A DNA stretch of 64,000 nucleotides from BACL11 sp945865535 (GCA_947502765.1 CANNBA010000001.1:1-64000), one strand, 5' to 3'. Shown: positions 6,750 to 16,334, counted from the stretch's first letter. A program made the numbers and translations. Notes: generated by a model from the letters alone, not told the origin.

Positions 6750-7787
6750 ATGAAACCCTTCCTCACTTCTATTCTAGTTATTTGCTTTGCAAATCAAATA
6801 ATTGCCCAAAATTTAAACAATTTAAGTTTTGGCACAGATTCTACTTTTGAAGTAGTGAGTTGGAATATTGAATGGTTTCCTAAAAACGGAAATACAAGTG
6901 CAAATTATGTTCAAACAATACTTACAAACTTAAATGCTGATGTTTATGCACTTCAAGAAATTGATGATACTACCCTTTTAAAACAAGTTATTGCAAACAT
7001 AGTGGGCTATGAATGTTTTTTGAGTTCTTATGGGGGCTTAGCATATGTTTACAATACCAATACTGTACAGATAAATGCAAAATATGAAATTTATACCTCT
7101 CAGTCTTATTGGAATGCTTTCCCTAGAAGCCCACAAGTTTTAGATCTAAATTTTAATGGTGAAAATTATATTCTCATTAACAACCATTTTAAATGCTGTG
7201 GTGATGGAATTTTGGATCTAAATGACTCTAGTGATGAAGAAAATAGAAGGTTGCATGCAGTTACACTCTTAAAAGAATATATTGAGAATAATTTTGCTAA
7301 TAAAAAAGTAATTGTTCTTGGGGATTTAAATGATGAATTAACTGATCTTAGCGCAAACAATGTATTTGAGGACTTTATAACCGACAATGGAAATTACTTA
7401 TTTACTGACCTGCAAATTGCACAAGGAAATAGTGCAAATTGGTCTTACCCATCTTGGCCATCTCATCTAGATCATATTTTGATAACTAACGAATTGTTTG
7501 TTGATTTTCAAAATTTAAATTCACAGGTTACTGTTATAAGAGTTGATGACTATATGAACAGTTGGAATCATTATGAAAACAATGTTTCTGACCATAGGCC
7601 AGTTGGATTAAAATTAGCTTCTGATAATACCACTTTAATTGCTGAGGCAATAAATACCAATAATAAAGTAATTCGGATAGTGGATATTCTAGGCAGAGAA
7701 GTAACTAAAAATACAACAGGAATGATTTTCTACATCTTTGAAACTGGAAAAGTGGAAAAAGTTTACACTAATACCCAATATAGATAA
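6750..7787 (+). CDS. Secreted endonuclease/exonuclease/phosphatase family protein with degraded T9SS signal
   Basis: A 345-residue protein with a signal peptide (1-19, ending ANQIIAQ) and an EEP-fold domain (about 30-290). Visible EEP motifs are VSWNIEWFP, DVYALQEID (metal-binding Glu), NNHFKCCG, VLGDLNDE and the terminal SDHRPV. The fold is shared by DNases, sphingomyelinases and inositol phosphatases, so the substrate is open. The tail IRIVDILGRE...FYIFETGKVEK is the start of a T9SS sorting domain like those of the genes at 22064 and 33687. The last residues are VYTNTQYR instead of the usual (I/V)VIE end. The last 20 bases overlap the 3' end of rsmG, which may explain this change. Confidence 0.88.
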   Translation: MKPFLTSILVICFANQIIAQNLNNLSFGTDSTFEVVSWNIEWFPKNGNTSANYVQTILTNLNADVYALQEIDDTTLLKQVIANIVGYECFLSSYGGLAYVYNTNTVQINAKYEIYTSQSYWNAFPRSPQVLDLNFNGENYILINNHFKCCGDGILDLNDSSDEENRRLHAVTLLKEYIENNFANKKVIVLGDLNDELTDLSANNVFEDFITDNGNYLFTDLQIAQGNSANWSYPSWPSHLDHILITNELFVDFQNLNSQVTVIRVDDYMNSWNHYENNVSDHRPVGLKLASDNTTLIAEAINTNNKVIRIVDILGREVTKNTTGMIFYIFETGKVEKVYTNTQYR

Positions 7788-8382
7788 CCTTCTTAGTTTT
7801 AAAAAAGTCTTCTTCAAAAAAATCAGCTATTTCATATTTACTGTGAGAAATTCCTCTTAACTCCTCTGTTAAATCCCCTCCTTTTAAGTATAGAATTCCA
7901 TTCTTTAGAGCATTATTATGCTTGTTATTAAATTTTCCTTTTACCCACTTTTTAAAGTCTGTCATATTAGTAACAGCACGACTAACCACAAAATCAAAAG
8001 ATTCATTTATATTTTCTGCTCTTTGGTGCATAGTGCGAATATTTGTTAAGCCAATAGCAGAACTCACTTCATTAACCACTTTTATTTTTTTTCCTATACT
8101 ATCCACTAGTAAAAAATCTACATTAGGAAAAAGAATCGCCAAAGGAATTCCTGGGAAACCGCCCCCTGTTCCAATATCTAATATTTTAGTGCCTTTTTCG
8201 AACTGAACAACTTTTGCAAGTGCTAAAGAATGGAGTACATGATTAATATACAATTCAGAAATGTCTTTGCGAGAAATAACATTAATTTGAGCATTCCAAT
8301 GCTCATACAACTCTTGTAATTCTGAGAATTGTTTTATTTGTTTCTTTGATAAATCAGCAAAATACTTAAGTATTACTTGCAT
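7768..8382 (-). CDS. rsmG: 16S rRNA (guanine527-N7)-methyltransferase RsmG
   Basis: A 204-residue enzyme that methylates N7 of G527 in the 530 loop of 16S rRNA using SAM. The GidB signature ILDIGTGGGFPGIPLAI (motif I), LVDSIGKKIKVV and the FDFVVSRAV block are all present. The length is normal for the family. It is the last gene of a compact minus-strand cluster; its start directly abuts the stop of the sigma factor gene. Its 3' end overlaps the convergent secreted EEP protein by 20 bases. Confidence 0.97.
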   Translation of the reverse strand: MQVILKYFADLSKKQIKQFSELQELYEHWNAQINVISRKDISELYINHVLHSLALAKVVQFEKGTKILDIGTGGGFPGIPLAILFPNVDFLLVDSIGKKIKVVNEVSSAIGLTNIRTMHQRAENINESFDFVVSRAVTNMTDFKKWVKGKFNNKHNNALKNGILYLKGGDLTEELRGISHSKYEIADFFEEDFFKTKKVIYIGY

Positions 8383-8994
8383 TTAGAAAGTATCTCTCGA
8401 TCCTGACAGAATTTTAAAGAGTTGTTCCCTACTTCTATGTAATTGTGCTTTTACTGTACCAATAGGAATATCTAAAGTTTCAGCAATTTCTTCATAACTT
8501 AATTCTTTAAAATACCTCATTTTTACTAAATCACGATACACAGGTTTTAATTGGTCCACAATTTGTCTTAAAAAAGCAATTCTTTGTTTTTTTTCCATTT
8601 TCTGCTCTGGATTTAAGTCATTGGATACTAAATCAAAGTTCGTACGCTTGCCATCTTCATCCAACATCATTTTATCAATAGAGATAGTTGGTAATTTGTG
8701 TTTTCTTAAATAATCAATACAATGATTGCGAGCTACCGTAAACAGCCAAGTACTAAAGGTATAGTCAGGCGTGTATAAGTGTAATTTTTGAAATGCTTTT
8801 CCTAAAGACTCTATGGTTAAATCTTTAGCTAATTCTTGATCGCTTACCTTCTCATACAACATAAAATAAAGAGGATCGCGATACAATTTCATAAGTTCAC
8901 TATAAGCAGCAGGATCACCACTTGCTAATGCCCTATTTATCAACTTTAAGTCTCTTTGGCCTTTCTCGGTTAAATTATTGCTCATCTCCTCCAT
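8383..8994 (-). CDS. RNA polymerase sigma factor, ECF (SigW-like) type
   Basis: A 203-residue sigma70-family protein of the two-domain ECF class. Region 2 is AYSELMKLYRDPLYFMLYEKV through YTFSTWLFTVARNHCIDYLRKHK. Region 4 is VYRDLVKMRYFKELSYEEIAETLDIPIGTVKAQLHRSREQL, with the helix-turn-helix near residues 165-190. The linker (about 105-140) is longer than average. No anti-sigma factor gene is adjacent. It overlaps the upstream glycosyltransferase gene by 13 bases and abuts rsmG, so it is expressed with housekeeping genes. Regulon unknown. Confidence 0.93.
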   Translation of the reverse strand: MEEMSNNLTEKGQRDLKLINRALASGDPAAYSELMKLYRDPLYFMLYEKVSDQELAKDLTIESLGKAFQKLHLYTPDYTFSTWLFTVARNHCIDYLRKHKLPTISIDKMMLDEDGKRTNFDLVSNDLNPEQKMEKKQRIAFLRQIVDQLKPVYRDLVKMRYFKELSYEEIAETLDIPIGTVKAQLHRSREQLFKILSGSRDTF

Positions 8995-10127
8995 TTCTTG
9001 GGTTTTTTAAACAGATTCAATAATACAAAATTTACTTGGATTAAGAGATTTAAAGTTTCATATATTGGATGAATCCAATATAAATCATGAACATTTAATC
9101 GCTTCATTGTTTTGTAATTTACTATATATGAAACAAGTAATTTGAGTGCTAATAAAATGAAGATATAAAGCAAACTCGTTTTAACAATAAAGAGCAGTAT
9201 AACGCTTACTAAAAATAATAATTGAGCCAAAGGATAAAGCCCTAATAATACTTTAAATTTAGCTTTATATAAAGGAGCTGTTGAAAGATGTCTTCTTTTT
9301 TGATAGATCCAATCTTTCCAACTTTTTATAACTTCAGATGTCGTTTGGCCATCATTTGCCATTTCAATAGCAACAGTACTATTTGGAGCTATTTCCTGAA
9401 TAAATAAATCATCATCTCCTGATGGAATGTGTATATGACTTGCAAATCCTTTATTGTCAAAAAAGAGCGATTTTTTATAGGCTAGATTTCTCCCAACACC
9501 CATATAAGTTTTCTCTGCTATTGCATAGGACAAATATTGCTGAGCTACATTAAAGGTCTCAAATCTGATAATTTTATTGAGCAATCCTTTTTTCTTTTCA
9601 TACGATCCGTAACCCAAAATAATTTCAGCATTATTAAAGTTGGAACTCATCTGTTTTACCCAATCTTTTGAATTGGGTATACAATCTGCATCAGTTAATA
9701 GTAAATGTTCGTGTTTTGCTGTTTTAATACCTAAAGTTAGGGCAAACTTTTTTCCTAAACCATGAGTTACAAAATCATCAATATTAACTATTATTAAATG
9801 TTTATTTTCTTTAGCTAACTCATTTAAAAAAAAAGTACTCTCATCACTAGACTGATCATTTACTACAATTACCTCAAAGTTAAAGTAGTTTTGTGCTAAA
9901 ATGATAGGCAAATTTTTTCTTAAGTTATCAAGCTCGTTCTTTGCACAAATAATAATTGAGATAGGCTTAGAAAATGAGGAGTTTTTACTTTTATAAAAAT
10001 GTAACTTTATAAAAAAATAAAAGGAATAAAAAAGAAGAACTGATAAACTTATTACTGCTAATGGCAAACTAATGAGTTCAAAAAAACCAACACAATTGGT
10101 CAAAGAAATAGATAAATTATTAAGCAC
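8982..10127 (-). CDS. Membrane-bound family 2 glycosyltransferase
   Basis: A 381-residue GT2 protein. One N-terminal membrane helix (about 18-42) precedes the GT-A domain with SIIICAKNELDNL, VVNDQSSDES, LTDADCIPNS (DxD metal site) and the SGDDDLFIQE and QKRRHLSTAP motifs. Two or three membrane helices follow (about 290-350). The QxxRR-like QKRRH motif is typical of processive and membrane GT2 enzymes. The substrate is unknown, probably a cell-surface glycan. Overlaps of 8 bases with purC and 13 with the sigma gene place it firmly in the cluster. Confidence 0.9.
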   Translation of the reverse strand: MLNNLSISLTNCVGFFELISLPLAVISLSVLLFYSFYFFIKLHFYKSKNSSFSKPISIIICAKNELDNLRKNLPIILAQNYFNFEVIVVNDQSSDESTFFLNELAKENKHLIIVNIDDFVTHGLGKKFALTLGIKTAKHEHLLLTDADCIPNSKDWVKQMSSNFNNAEIILGYGSYEKKKGLLNKIIRFETFNVAQQYLSYAIAEKTYMGVGRNLAYKKSLFFDNKGFASHIHIPSGDDDLFIQEIAPNSTVAIEMANDGQTTSEVIKSWKDWIYQKRRHLSTAPLYKAKFKVLLGLYPLAQLLFLVSVILLFIVKTSLLYIFILLALKLLVSYIVNYKTMKRLNVHDLYWIHPIYETLNLLIQVNFVLLNLFKKPKKWRR

Positions 10128-11067
10128 TTAGATAGTTTAAGATATTTCTCTCTACTCGATTTATCACATCACTAACATCCTCTTTTACAAATTTATCTCC
10201 AGTAATATACTCATATAGTTCAATATATCTTTCAGAAACCGAATTGCAGTATTCCGCACTCATTTCAGGAATTGATTGACCATCTTTTCCTTGAAAGCCA
10301 TTTTCTATTAACCACTGACGCACAAATTCTTTTGAAAGTTGTTTTGGAGACTCTCCATTTGCCACTTTTTCTTCATAGCCCTTAAGGTAAAAATATCTAG
10401 ATGAATCGGGAGTATGAATTTCATCAATGAGAGTAATAACCCCATTTTTATCCTTGCCAAATTCATATTTTGTATCAACTAATATAAGCCCTTTCTCAGC
10501 AGCTATTTCTGTTCCTCTTTGGAAAATAGCTCTTGTGTATTTTTCTAATTGGATATAATCTGCTTCAGTAACTATTCCTTGCAACAAAATATTCTCTCTG
10601 CTAATATCTTCATCATGGCCTATAACTGCTTTTGTAGTTGGAGTAATAATTGGAGATTCAAATTTTTGATTTTCTACCATGCCATCAGGCATTGAAACCC
10701 CACAAATCATTCTTTTTCCTGCTTTGTATTCTCTCCAAGCATGGCCAGTTAAATAACCTCTAATTACCATTTCTACTTTAAAGGGCTCACACATTTTTCC
10801 AATTGTTACACTAGGGTCAGGAGTTGCCTCCATCCAATTAGGAACAATGTCAGCTGTAGCCGTTAGAAACTTTGCAGCAATTTGACTTAAAACCTGACCT
10901 TTATAAGGTATGCCTTGAGGTAAAACATAGTCAAAAGCTGAAATTCTATCAGAAGCAACCATTACTAATGTTTCATTATTTATAGTATAAACATCTCTTA
11001 CTTTGCCTTTATAAAACTTTGTTTGCCCTGGTAATTTAAAATTTGTCCCTTTAATTGTGTTAGTCAT
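10120..11067 (-). CDS. purC: Phosphoribosylaminoimidazole-succinocarboxamide synthase (SAICAR synthase)
   Basis: A 315-residue SAICAR synthetase that ligates aspartate to CAIR with ATP in de novo purine synthesis. Recognisable blocks are FYKGKVRDVY (nucleotide-binding), MVASDRISAFDYVLP, VEMVIRGYLTGHAWREY, and LILVDTKYEFG followed by LIDEIHTPDSSRY. It is the longer, roughly 300-residue form found in many bacteria and yeast rather than the 237-residue E. coli form. It overlaps phoH by 8 bases upstream and the glycosyltransferase by 8 bases downstream. Confidence 0.97.
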   Translation of the reverse strand: MTNTIKGTNFKLPGQTKFYKGKVRDVYTINNETLVMVASDRISAFDYVLPQGIPYKGQVLSQIAAKFLTATADIVPNWMEATPDPSVTIGKMCEPFKVEMVIRGYLTGHAWREYKAGKRMICGVSMPDGMVENQKFESPIITPTTKAVIGHDEDISRENILLQGIVTEADYIQLEKYTRAIFQRGTEIAAEKGLILVDTKYEFGKDKNGVITLIDEIHTPDSSRYFYLKGYEEKVANGESPKQLSKEFVRQWLIENGFQGKDGQSIPEMSAEYCNSVSERYIELYEYITGDKFVKEDVSDVINRVERNILNYLSA

Positions 11068-11995
11068 TTTTTTTATATGCTTTAATTATTTGCGTTACTA
11101 ATTTATGCCTTATCACATCTTTACTGTCAAGGGTTATAAAGCTGATTTCTTTAATTCCTTTTAGGGTGTTTTTTGCATGTATCAATCCTGATTGCTGATG
11201 TTTTGGCAAATCAACTTGAGTTTCGTCTCCAGTAATAATAAATTTTGCTGACATTCCCATTCTTGTTAAAAACATCTTCATTTGCTGAACAGTTGCATTT
11301 TGTCCTTCATCCAAAATCACAAATGCTTTATCCAGAGTTCTTCCTCTCATAAAAGCCAAAGGAGCAATTTGTATGGTTCCATTTTCAACATAATCATTTA
11401 GTTTTTCAATAGGAATCATATCAAAAAGGGCATCATAAATTGGTTGCATATAAGGATCAAGTTTTTCCTTTAAATCACCTGGTAGAAAACCAAGATTTTC
11501 TCCAGCTTCTACTGCAGGACGAGTGAAGATAATACGCTTTACCTCTTTGTCTTTTAATGATTTAACAGCAATCGCAACAGCTGTGTATGTTTTTCCGGTT
11601 CCAGCAGGTCCAATAGCAAAAAGCATGTCATTTTTGGCAATTTCTAAAACCATTTTTCTTTGATTTGGAGTTTTTGCTTTTATTATTTTGCCATTTTGGC
11701 CATATAAAATAATATCATCCTTTGCCTTAAGTATCTCTTTCTCATCTCCTTCTACCAAGCCTTCAATCTGACTAATTGTAAGAGAATCATATTGATTAAT
11801 ATGCTGAATAAAAGCTGTTAGTTTTTGTTCAAAAAAATTAATTTGAGCACTACTTCCCATCAATTGTAAATCTTCTCCTCTAGATATAATTTTAAGCTGT
11901 GGAAACAAACTTTTAATTTTGTCGAGCTTGTTGTTATTTGTGCCAAAAAGTTTCACCAACTCAATGTTACTAAGTGTTATCTTTTTTTCACTCAT
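11060..11995 (-). CDS. PhoH-like P-loop ATPase
   Basis: A 311-residue PhoH family protein. The Walker A motif is AIGPAGTGKTYTAVA (about 130-145) and Walker B is FVILDEGQNAT. TRPAVEAGENLGFLPGDL and FIITGDETQVDLP are family hallmarks. An N-terminal KH-like segment (about 35-90) suggests RNA binding. PhoH proteins of this branch are linked to RNA metabolism near ybeY in many bacteria; ybeY is not adjacent here. It is the first gene of the minus-strand cluster and is divergent from the SAM hydroxide adenosyltransferase gene across 89 bases. Confidence 0.95.
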   Translation of the reverse strand: MSEKKITLSNIELVKLFGTNNNKLDKIKSLFPQLKIISRGEDLQLMGSSAQINFFEQKLTAFIQHINQYDSLTISQIEGLVEGDEKEILKAKDDIILYGQNGKIIKAKTPNQRKMVLEIAKNDMLFAIGPAGTGKTYTAVAIAVKSLKDKEVKRIIFTRPAVEAGENLGFLPGDLKEKLDPYMQPIYDALFDMIPIEKLNDYVENGTIQIAPLAFMRGRTLDKAFVILDEGQNATVQQMKMFLTRMGMSAKFIITGDETQVDLPKHQQSGLIHAKNTLKGIKEISFITLDSKDVIRHKLVTQIIKAYKKND

Positions 11996-12084
11996 TAAAT
12001 TATACCATTCATAGATTTGTTTTATTTTTGGATTTACAAAATAACAATATTTTAACTATTCAATCAAGAGGTTGTTAATAAGAA

Positions 12085-12870
12085 ATGGCAATAATCACAC
12101 TAACTACCGATTTAGGCACTACAGACAGCTACTTGGCATCTGTAAAGGGGGCTATTTATTCTCAGTTAGAAGATGTTGAAATTGTTGATATTTCTAATTA
12201 TATTGAACCTTTTAACATACAACAGGCTGCATATATCTTGCGTAATTGCTTTAAAGATTTTCCTGTTGGAACAGTTCATATCATTAGCGTTGATGATGAG
12301 CTTTCAATTACAAGTGAACATTTAGCAGTAAAAGTAAATGGTCATTATTTTGTTGGAGCTGATAATGGTTTGTTTTCTCTCTTATTTAATGAAGTAAAGC
12401 CTGAAAAAATTGTAAAGTTGAATATTTCATTAACAAGCAATTGTATGACATTTGCTGCAAAAAATATCTTTGTCCCGGCTGCTTGTCATTTAGCTAGAGG
12501 AGGCACCATGGAAATTATTGGCACTGCTACAACTGATTTTGAAGTCAAAAAAATGGAATTAAAGGCGGTATTACAAACAGATACTATCAGAGGATCTGTT
12601 ATATATGTTGATCGTTATGGAAATGCTATAACAAATATTAGTAAGGCCGAATTTGAGCGAGTGCAAAAAGGCAGAGCATTTACCATTCTATTTGGTAGAG
12701 AAGATGAAATGATTACTGAACTATCTGAAAAATATAAAGATGTTACTGCTGCTGAAAAACTTGCTCTTTTTGGAGAGAATAACCAGCTGCAAATAGCAAT
12801 GAATAAAGGTGAAGCAAGTAAACTTCTTGGCTTAAAATTGCACGAAATTGTAAGAATAGAATTTAAATGA
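12085..12870 (+). CDS. S-adenosyl-L-methionine hydroxide adenosyltransferase (DUF62)
   Basis: A 261-residue member of the DUF62/fluorinase-chlorinase superfamily. Members of this branch hydrolyse SAM to adenosine and methionine with a conserved Asp-Arg-His set. Family blocks visible are TLTTDLGTTDSYLASVKG at the N-terminus, VGTVHIISVDDEL, HYFVGADNGLFSLL and YVDRYGNAITNI. Fluorinase-specific loops are absent, so a hydroxide-using enzyme is expected. The gene overlaps gldF by four bases (ATGA), which links SAM turnover to the gliding operon by position only; no functional link is established. Confidence 0.93.
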   Translation: MAIITLTTDLGTTDSYLASVKGAIYSQLEDVEIVDISNYIEPFNIQQAAYILRNCFKDFPVGTVHIISVDDELSITSEHLAVKVNGHYFVGADNGLFSLLFNEVKPEKIVKLNISLTSNCMTFAAKNIFVPAACHLARGGTMEIIGTATTDFEVKKMELKAVLQTDTIRGSVIYVDRYGNAITNISKAEFERVQKGRAFTILFGREDEMITELSEKYKDVTAAEKLALFGENNQLQIAMNKGEASKLLGLKLHEIVRIEFK

Positions 12871-13595
12871 TTGCTTTATACAAAAAAGAACTCAGTGTAT
12901 TTTTTAGCACTATTATTGGGCCTTTAATAATTGGTTTGTTTTTACTCATTAACGGCTTATTGTTATGGTCAAATATAAGTCAATTTAATATTTTAGAGAA
13001 TGCTTACGCATCTATGGATGCTTTTTTTAAACTTTCTCCCATACTTTTTTTGCTTTTTATTCCTGCCATTAGTATGCGTACTTTTTCTGAAGAGTATAGC
13101 GCAGGAACTATTGAAACCTTAATAACAAAGCCTATTGCTGCATACCAAATCATTACTAGTAAATTCTTAGCAATTTTAACTTTAATAACAATTTCTGTAA
13201 TTCCTACATTTTTATATGTAATTACTATTTACTTACTTGGCGAAACTACAGGAAATCTTGACTTAGCAGGAATTATTGGCTCTTACATTGGACTGTTGAT
13301 GTTGAGCAGTATTTTTGCAAGTATTGGTGTTTTTACTTCATCCGTAAGCACCAATCAAATTATTGCATTTATCTTAGGAATAATTGTATCTGCAATTTTT
13401 TATTTTGGATTTGATTTGTTAAGCGAGATTCAGATGCTAGAACCACTTGCTGTTATTTTGAAAAAAATAGGAATCTCTTATCATTACGACATCATGAGCA
13501 AGGGTTTACTGCTAGTTTCAGATATTGTTTATTTTATCTCGGTTAGCTTTTTATTTTTAAAGTTTGCCGAGCTCGTAATTTCAAATAAAAAATAA
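12867..13595 (+). CDS. gldF: Gliding motility ABC transporter permease GldF
   Basis: A 242-residue inner-membrane protein with six predicted helices (about 12-35, 55-75, 100-122, 138-162, 168-188, 215-235). The FSEEYSAGTIETLITKPI segment is the ABC-2 permease signature of GldF. With GldG and the ATPase GldA it forms an ABC transporter connected with gliding motility and envelope function in Flavobacteriia. gldA is not in the window. The start overlaps the upstream stop by four bases and gldG follows five bases after its stop. GldF occurs in non-gliding Bacteroidota too, so it does not prove motility. Confidence 0.93.
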   Translation: MIALYKKELSVFFSTIIGPLIIGLFLLINGLLLWSNISQFNILENAYASMDAFFKLSPILFLLFIPAISMRTFSEEYSAGTIETLITKPIAAYQIITSKFLAILTLITISVIPTFLYVITIYLLGETTGNLDLAGIIGSYIGLLMLSSIFASIGVFTSSVSTNQIIAFILGIIVSAIFYFGFDLLSEIQMLEPLAVILKKIGISYHYDIMSKGLLLVSDIVYFISVSFLFLKFAELVISNKK

Positions 13596-13600
13596 GCAGG

Positions 13601-15316
13601 ATGAAAAGTTTCTCATTTCTCTCTCCTCTTTTATTAGTAATACTAGTAAATATTTTGCTTTCATGGGTTAATTTTAGAATCGATTTAACAGAGGATAAAA
13701 AACATTCTATATCTCAAGAAACCAAACAAATACTTACTGATTTAGAGGATGTTGTTTTCATAAAAATTTATCTTGCTGGCGATTTTCCTACAGAATTTAA
13801 GCACTTACAATCTGAGCTGTTGAATCTGCTTACTTCTTTTAAGTCAATTGCTGGGGATAATTTTGATTATGAAGTTATTGATCCGAACAATACATATGAT
13901 GAAAGCGAGAAAATAGATCTTTTCAAACAATTAGTAAAAGATGGACTTACCCCTACTGATATTGAAATCAGATCCACTTCTTCCAAATCTAGTCAAATCA
14001 TATTTCCTGGGGCTTTAATTTATTATAAAGACAGGCAACAAGCGGTTAATTTCTTAAAAAATTCTGTCACAAAGAAAGCAGGAGAGAACATAAATGCTTC
14101 TATTGAAAATTTAGAATATGAATTTATAGCAGCTATACACCATCTTGCAAAAAATAACATTGAAAAGATTGCTTTTTTAGAGGGAAATGGAGAGCTAACT
14201 GATAAGGAAGTATATGATTTGACAGAATCAGTACTGCAAGAAAATGATAAATTGAGCTATCATTACGCTATTGAGCGTTTTAATATTAAAGAATTTGAAA
14301 TTGATAGCAGTAAAATGGAGGCTGATATTTCAAAACAAATTTTAGATTTAAGTAGTTTTAAAGCCCTAATAATTGCTAAGCCTACCATTGCTTTCAATAT
14401 GTTGGAGAAGTTTATTATTGATCAGTACATTATGAATGGAGGTAAAATACTATGGCTTATTGATGGTGTAAATGCTACTATGGATAGTTTACAAAAGGCC
14501 AATAGTTTTATCGCATTAAAAAATGATTTAAATCTAGATGATCAGTTGTTTAAATATGGCGTTAGGATAAATCCAAACTTGATTGAAGATTTAAGGTCAA
14601 CTCAAATTCCTATTGTAACGGGATACAGCAATAATATGCCTCAACAATCCTATTTTCCATGGCCTTACTATCCTTTGTTATTTTCAGAAATAAATCATCC
14701 TATATCAAAAGGATTAGATGCTATAAAATGTGATTTTGCAAGTTCAATCGATACGATTCAAAATACAATTAAAAAAACTATTTTATTAACCAGTTCAAAA
14801 CAAAGCAGAATAAATCCTACTCCTGCCAAAATAAGTTTAGGCATTTTACAGAACCCTCCTCCTATGCAGTCATTTAATAAATCTCAATTGCCTATTGCAG
14901 TATTATTAGAGGGTGAATTTGAATCTGTATTTAAAAATCGTATCTTACCTAAGGAGCAATCCATTGACTTTAAAGATAAAAGTAAACCAACACAAATGAT
15001 TGTGGTTGCTGATGGTGATGTTGCAAGAAATAGCGTATCCAATAATGGCGATATTTATCCTTTAGGGTACGATCGATTTATTAATTACACCTATCCAGGA
15101 AATAAAAAATTTGTAATGAATGCCATCCATTATCTATGTGATGATGTTGGCCTTACTCAACTAAAATCAAAAGAAATTAAATTACGATTATTAGATAAAG
15201 AGAAAATAGCTTCAAATATGTTCTTAATTCAATTTATAAATATTGTTTTTCCTTTGCTACTGCTTTTAATAGCTACTCTTTTATTTTTGAATTTTAAAAA
15301 GAGAAAATATGCTTAA
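13601..15316 (+). CDS. gldG: Gliding motility ABC transporter auxiliary protein GldG
   Basis: A 571-residue protein anchored by an N-terminal helix (about 4-24) and a C-terminal helix (about 545-565), with a large periplasmic domain between them. FRIDLTEDKKHSIS, KIYLAGDFPTEFKHL, the central EKIAFLEGNGEL, and NGGKILWLIDGVNATMDSL are typical GldG/DUF4350-like blocks. It works with GldF in the putative ABC transporter. The final codons overlap the next gene by eight bases, so the two are likely translationally coupled. Confidence 0.94.
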   Translation: MKSFSFLSPLLLVILVNILLSWVNFRIDLTEDKKHSISQETKQILTDLEDVVFIKIYLAGDFPTEFKHLQSELLNLLTSFKSIAGDNFDYEVIDPNNTYDESEKIDLFKQLVKDGLTPTDIEIRSTSSKSSQIIFPGALIYYKDRQQAVNFLKNSVTKKAGENINASIENLEYEFIAAIHHLAKNNIEKIAFLEGNGELTDKEVYDLTESVLQENDKLSYHYAIERFNIKEFEIDSSKMEADISKQILDLSSFKALIIAKPTIAFNMLEKFIIDQYIMNGGKILWLIDGVNATMDSLQKANSFIALKNDLNLDDQLFKYGVRINPNLIEDLRSTQIPIVTGYSNNMPQQSYFPWPYYPLLFSEINHPISKGLDAIKCDFASSIDTIQNTIKKTILLTSSKQSRINPTPAKISLGILQNPPPMQSFNKSQLPIAVLLEGEFESVFKNRILPKEQSIDFKDKSKPTQMIVVADGDVARNSVSNNGDIYPLGYDRFINYTYPGNKKFVMNAIHYLCDDVGLTQLKSKEIKLRLLDKEKIASNMFLIQFINIVFPLLLLLIATLLFLNFKKRKYA

Positions 15317-16262
15317 AAAATACTGGATACATATAGTTATTTTTATTACTGGAATGGGGATTTTTTGGTTAATTAAATCAGATACTAAATCTTCAATCAT
15401 AGAAAATAATAAGTTTGCAATTGAGGATACTTCTTTAATAACAAAAGTATTCTTAGCAGACAGAAATGGCAATACTATAAGTTTAACTAAAAATAAAGAA
15501 AGCTGGACAGTAAATGACAAATATGCTGTTAGAAAAGATGCTATTGCTACACTCCTATCAACAGCTAAAAAAATAAGCATTAAAAAACCTGTATCAAAAG
15601 AAGCTTTTGAAAATGTAGTAAAATTTATAGCAACTACAGGAGTGTATGTTGAGTTTTTTGAAGGTGGTAAAATGGTAAAATCTTATACTATTGGATCGAA
15701 CACTCCTGATCATTTAGGAACTTATTTGCTATTAAAAGGTAGCAAAAAACCATTTGTTGTTCATATTCCTTCTTTTAACGGTTTCTTGTCTCCAAGATAT
15801 GGTATCCAAGCTAATGCCCTTGATTTAGCAACATGGCGCTCAACTACTGTTTTTAACCTATCTTTTGAAGCTATTAATCAGATAAAATACACTCATTATT
15901 TAAATCCAGAGAACTCCTTTTTTTTAAGAACAAATCCAATGGAGTTAATGAATTCGCAAAACAAATCTATTTCGTTTAATAATGGCAAAATTTTAAAACT
16001 GCTTAATAGTTTTAAAAATCTAAATTGCGAAACTTTTAAAAAGGATAAATCTAAGATTGATTTTGCAACTCAAATAGAAGAATTAGTGGTTAATTCCGAC
16101 ACACTAAGAACTTATAAAATTTCAGAGACATCTGTTAAAACTAAAGAAGAAAACTTTACAGTTGACCGAAAATATGCAACTCTAAATAATGGCGAATTAA
16201 TGCTGATTCAAGATTATGTTTTTAACAAAGTGTTAATTAATATTGCTGAATTAACAAAGTAA
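15309..16262 (+). CDS. DUF4340-like membrane-anchored protein
   Basis: A 317-residue protein with one N-terminal membrane helix (about 5-22) and a repetitive beta-rich extracytoplasmic region. FLADRNGNTISLTKNKESWTVNDKYAVRKDAIATLLSTAKKI resembles the repeated unit of DUF4340, a family often encoded after gldFG-type ABC genes. Sequence identity to the family is not strong by eye. The 8-base overlap with gldG suggests it is part of that transporter complex. The next gene, dnaN, is 72 bases on and has its own promoter element. Confidence 0.65.
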   Translation: MLKKYWIHIVIFITGMGIFWLIKSDTKSSIIENNKFAIEDTSLITKVFLADRNGNTISLTKNKESWTVNDKYAVRKDAIATLLSTAKKISIKKPVSKEAFENVVKFIATTGVYVEFFEGGKMVKSYTIGSNTPDHLGTYLLLKGSKKPFVVHIPSFNGFLSPRYGIQANALDLATWRSTTVFNLSFEAINQIKYTHYLNPENSFFLRTNPMELMNSQNKSISFNNGKILKLLNSFKNLNCETFKKDKSKIDFATQIEELVVNSDTLRTYKISETSVKTKEENFTVDRKYATLNNGELMLIQDYVFNKVLINIAELTK

Positions 16263-16288
16263 AACAAAGTTAGATTAAGAAGAAAATT

Positions 16289-16296
16289 TATATTTG
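16289..16296 (+). promoter_or_regulatory. TAnnTTTG promoter of dnaN
   Basis: TATATTTG lies 38 bases upstream of the dnaN ATG at 16335, in the only sizeable gap of this gene run. Confidence 0.5.
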
Positions 16297-16334
16297 ACAC
16301 TTCAATTAAATGCTAAAAAAGAAATAAAAAATTA

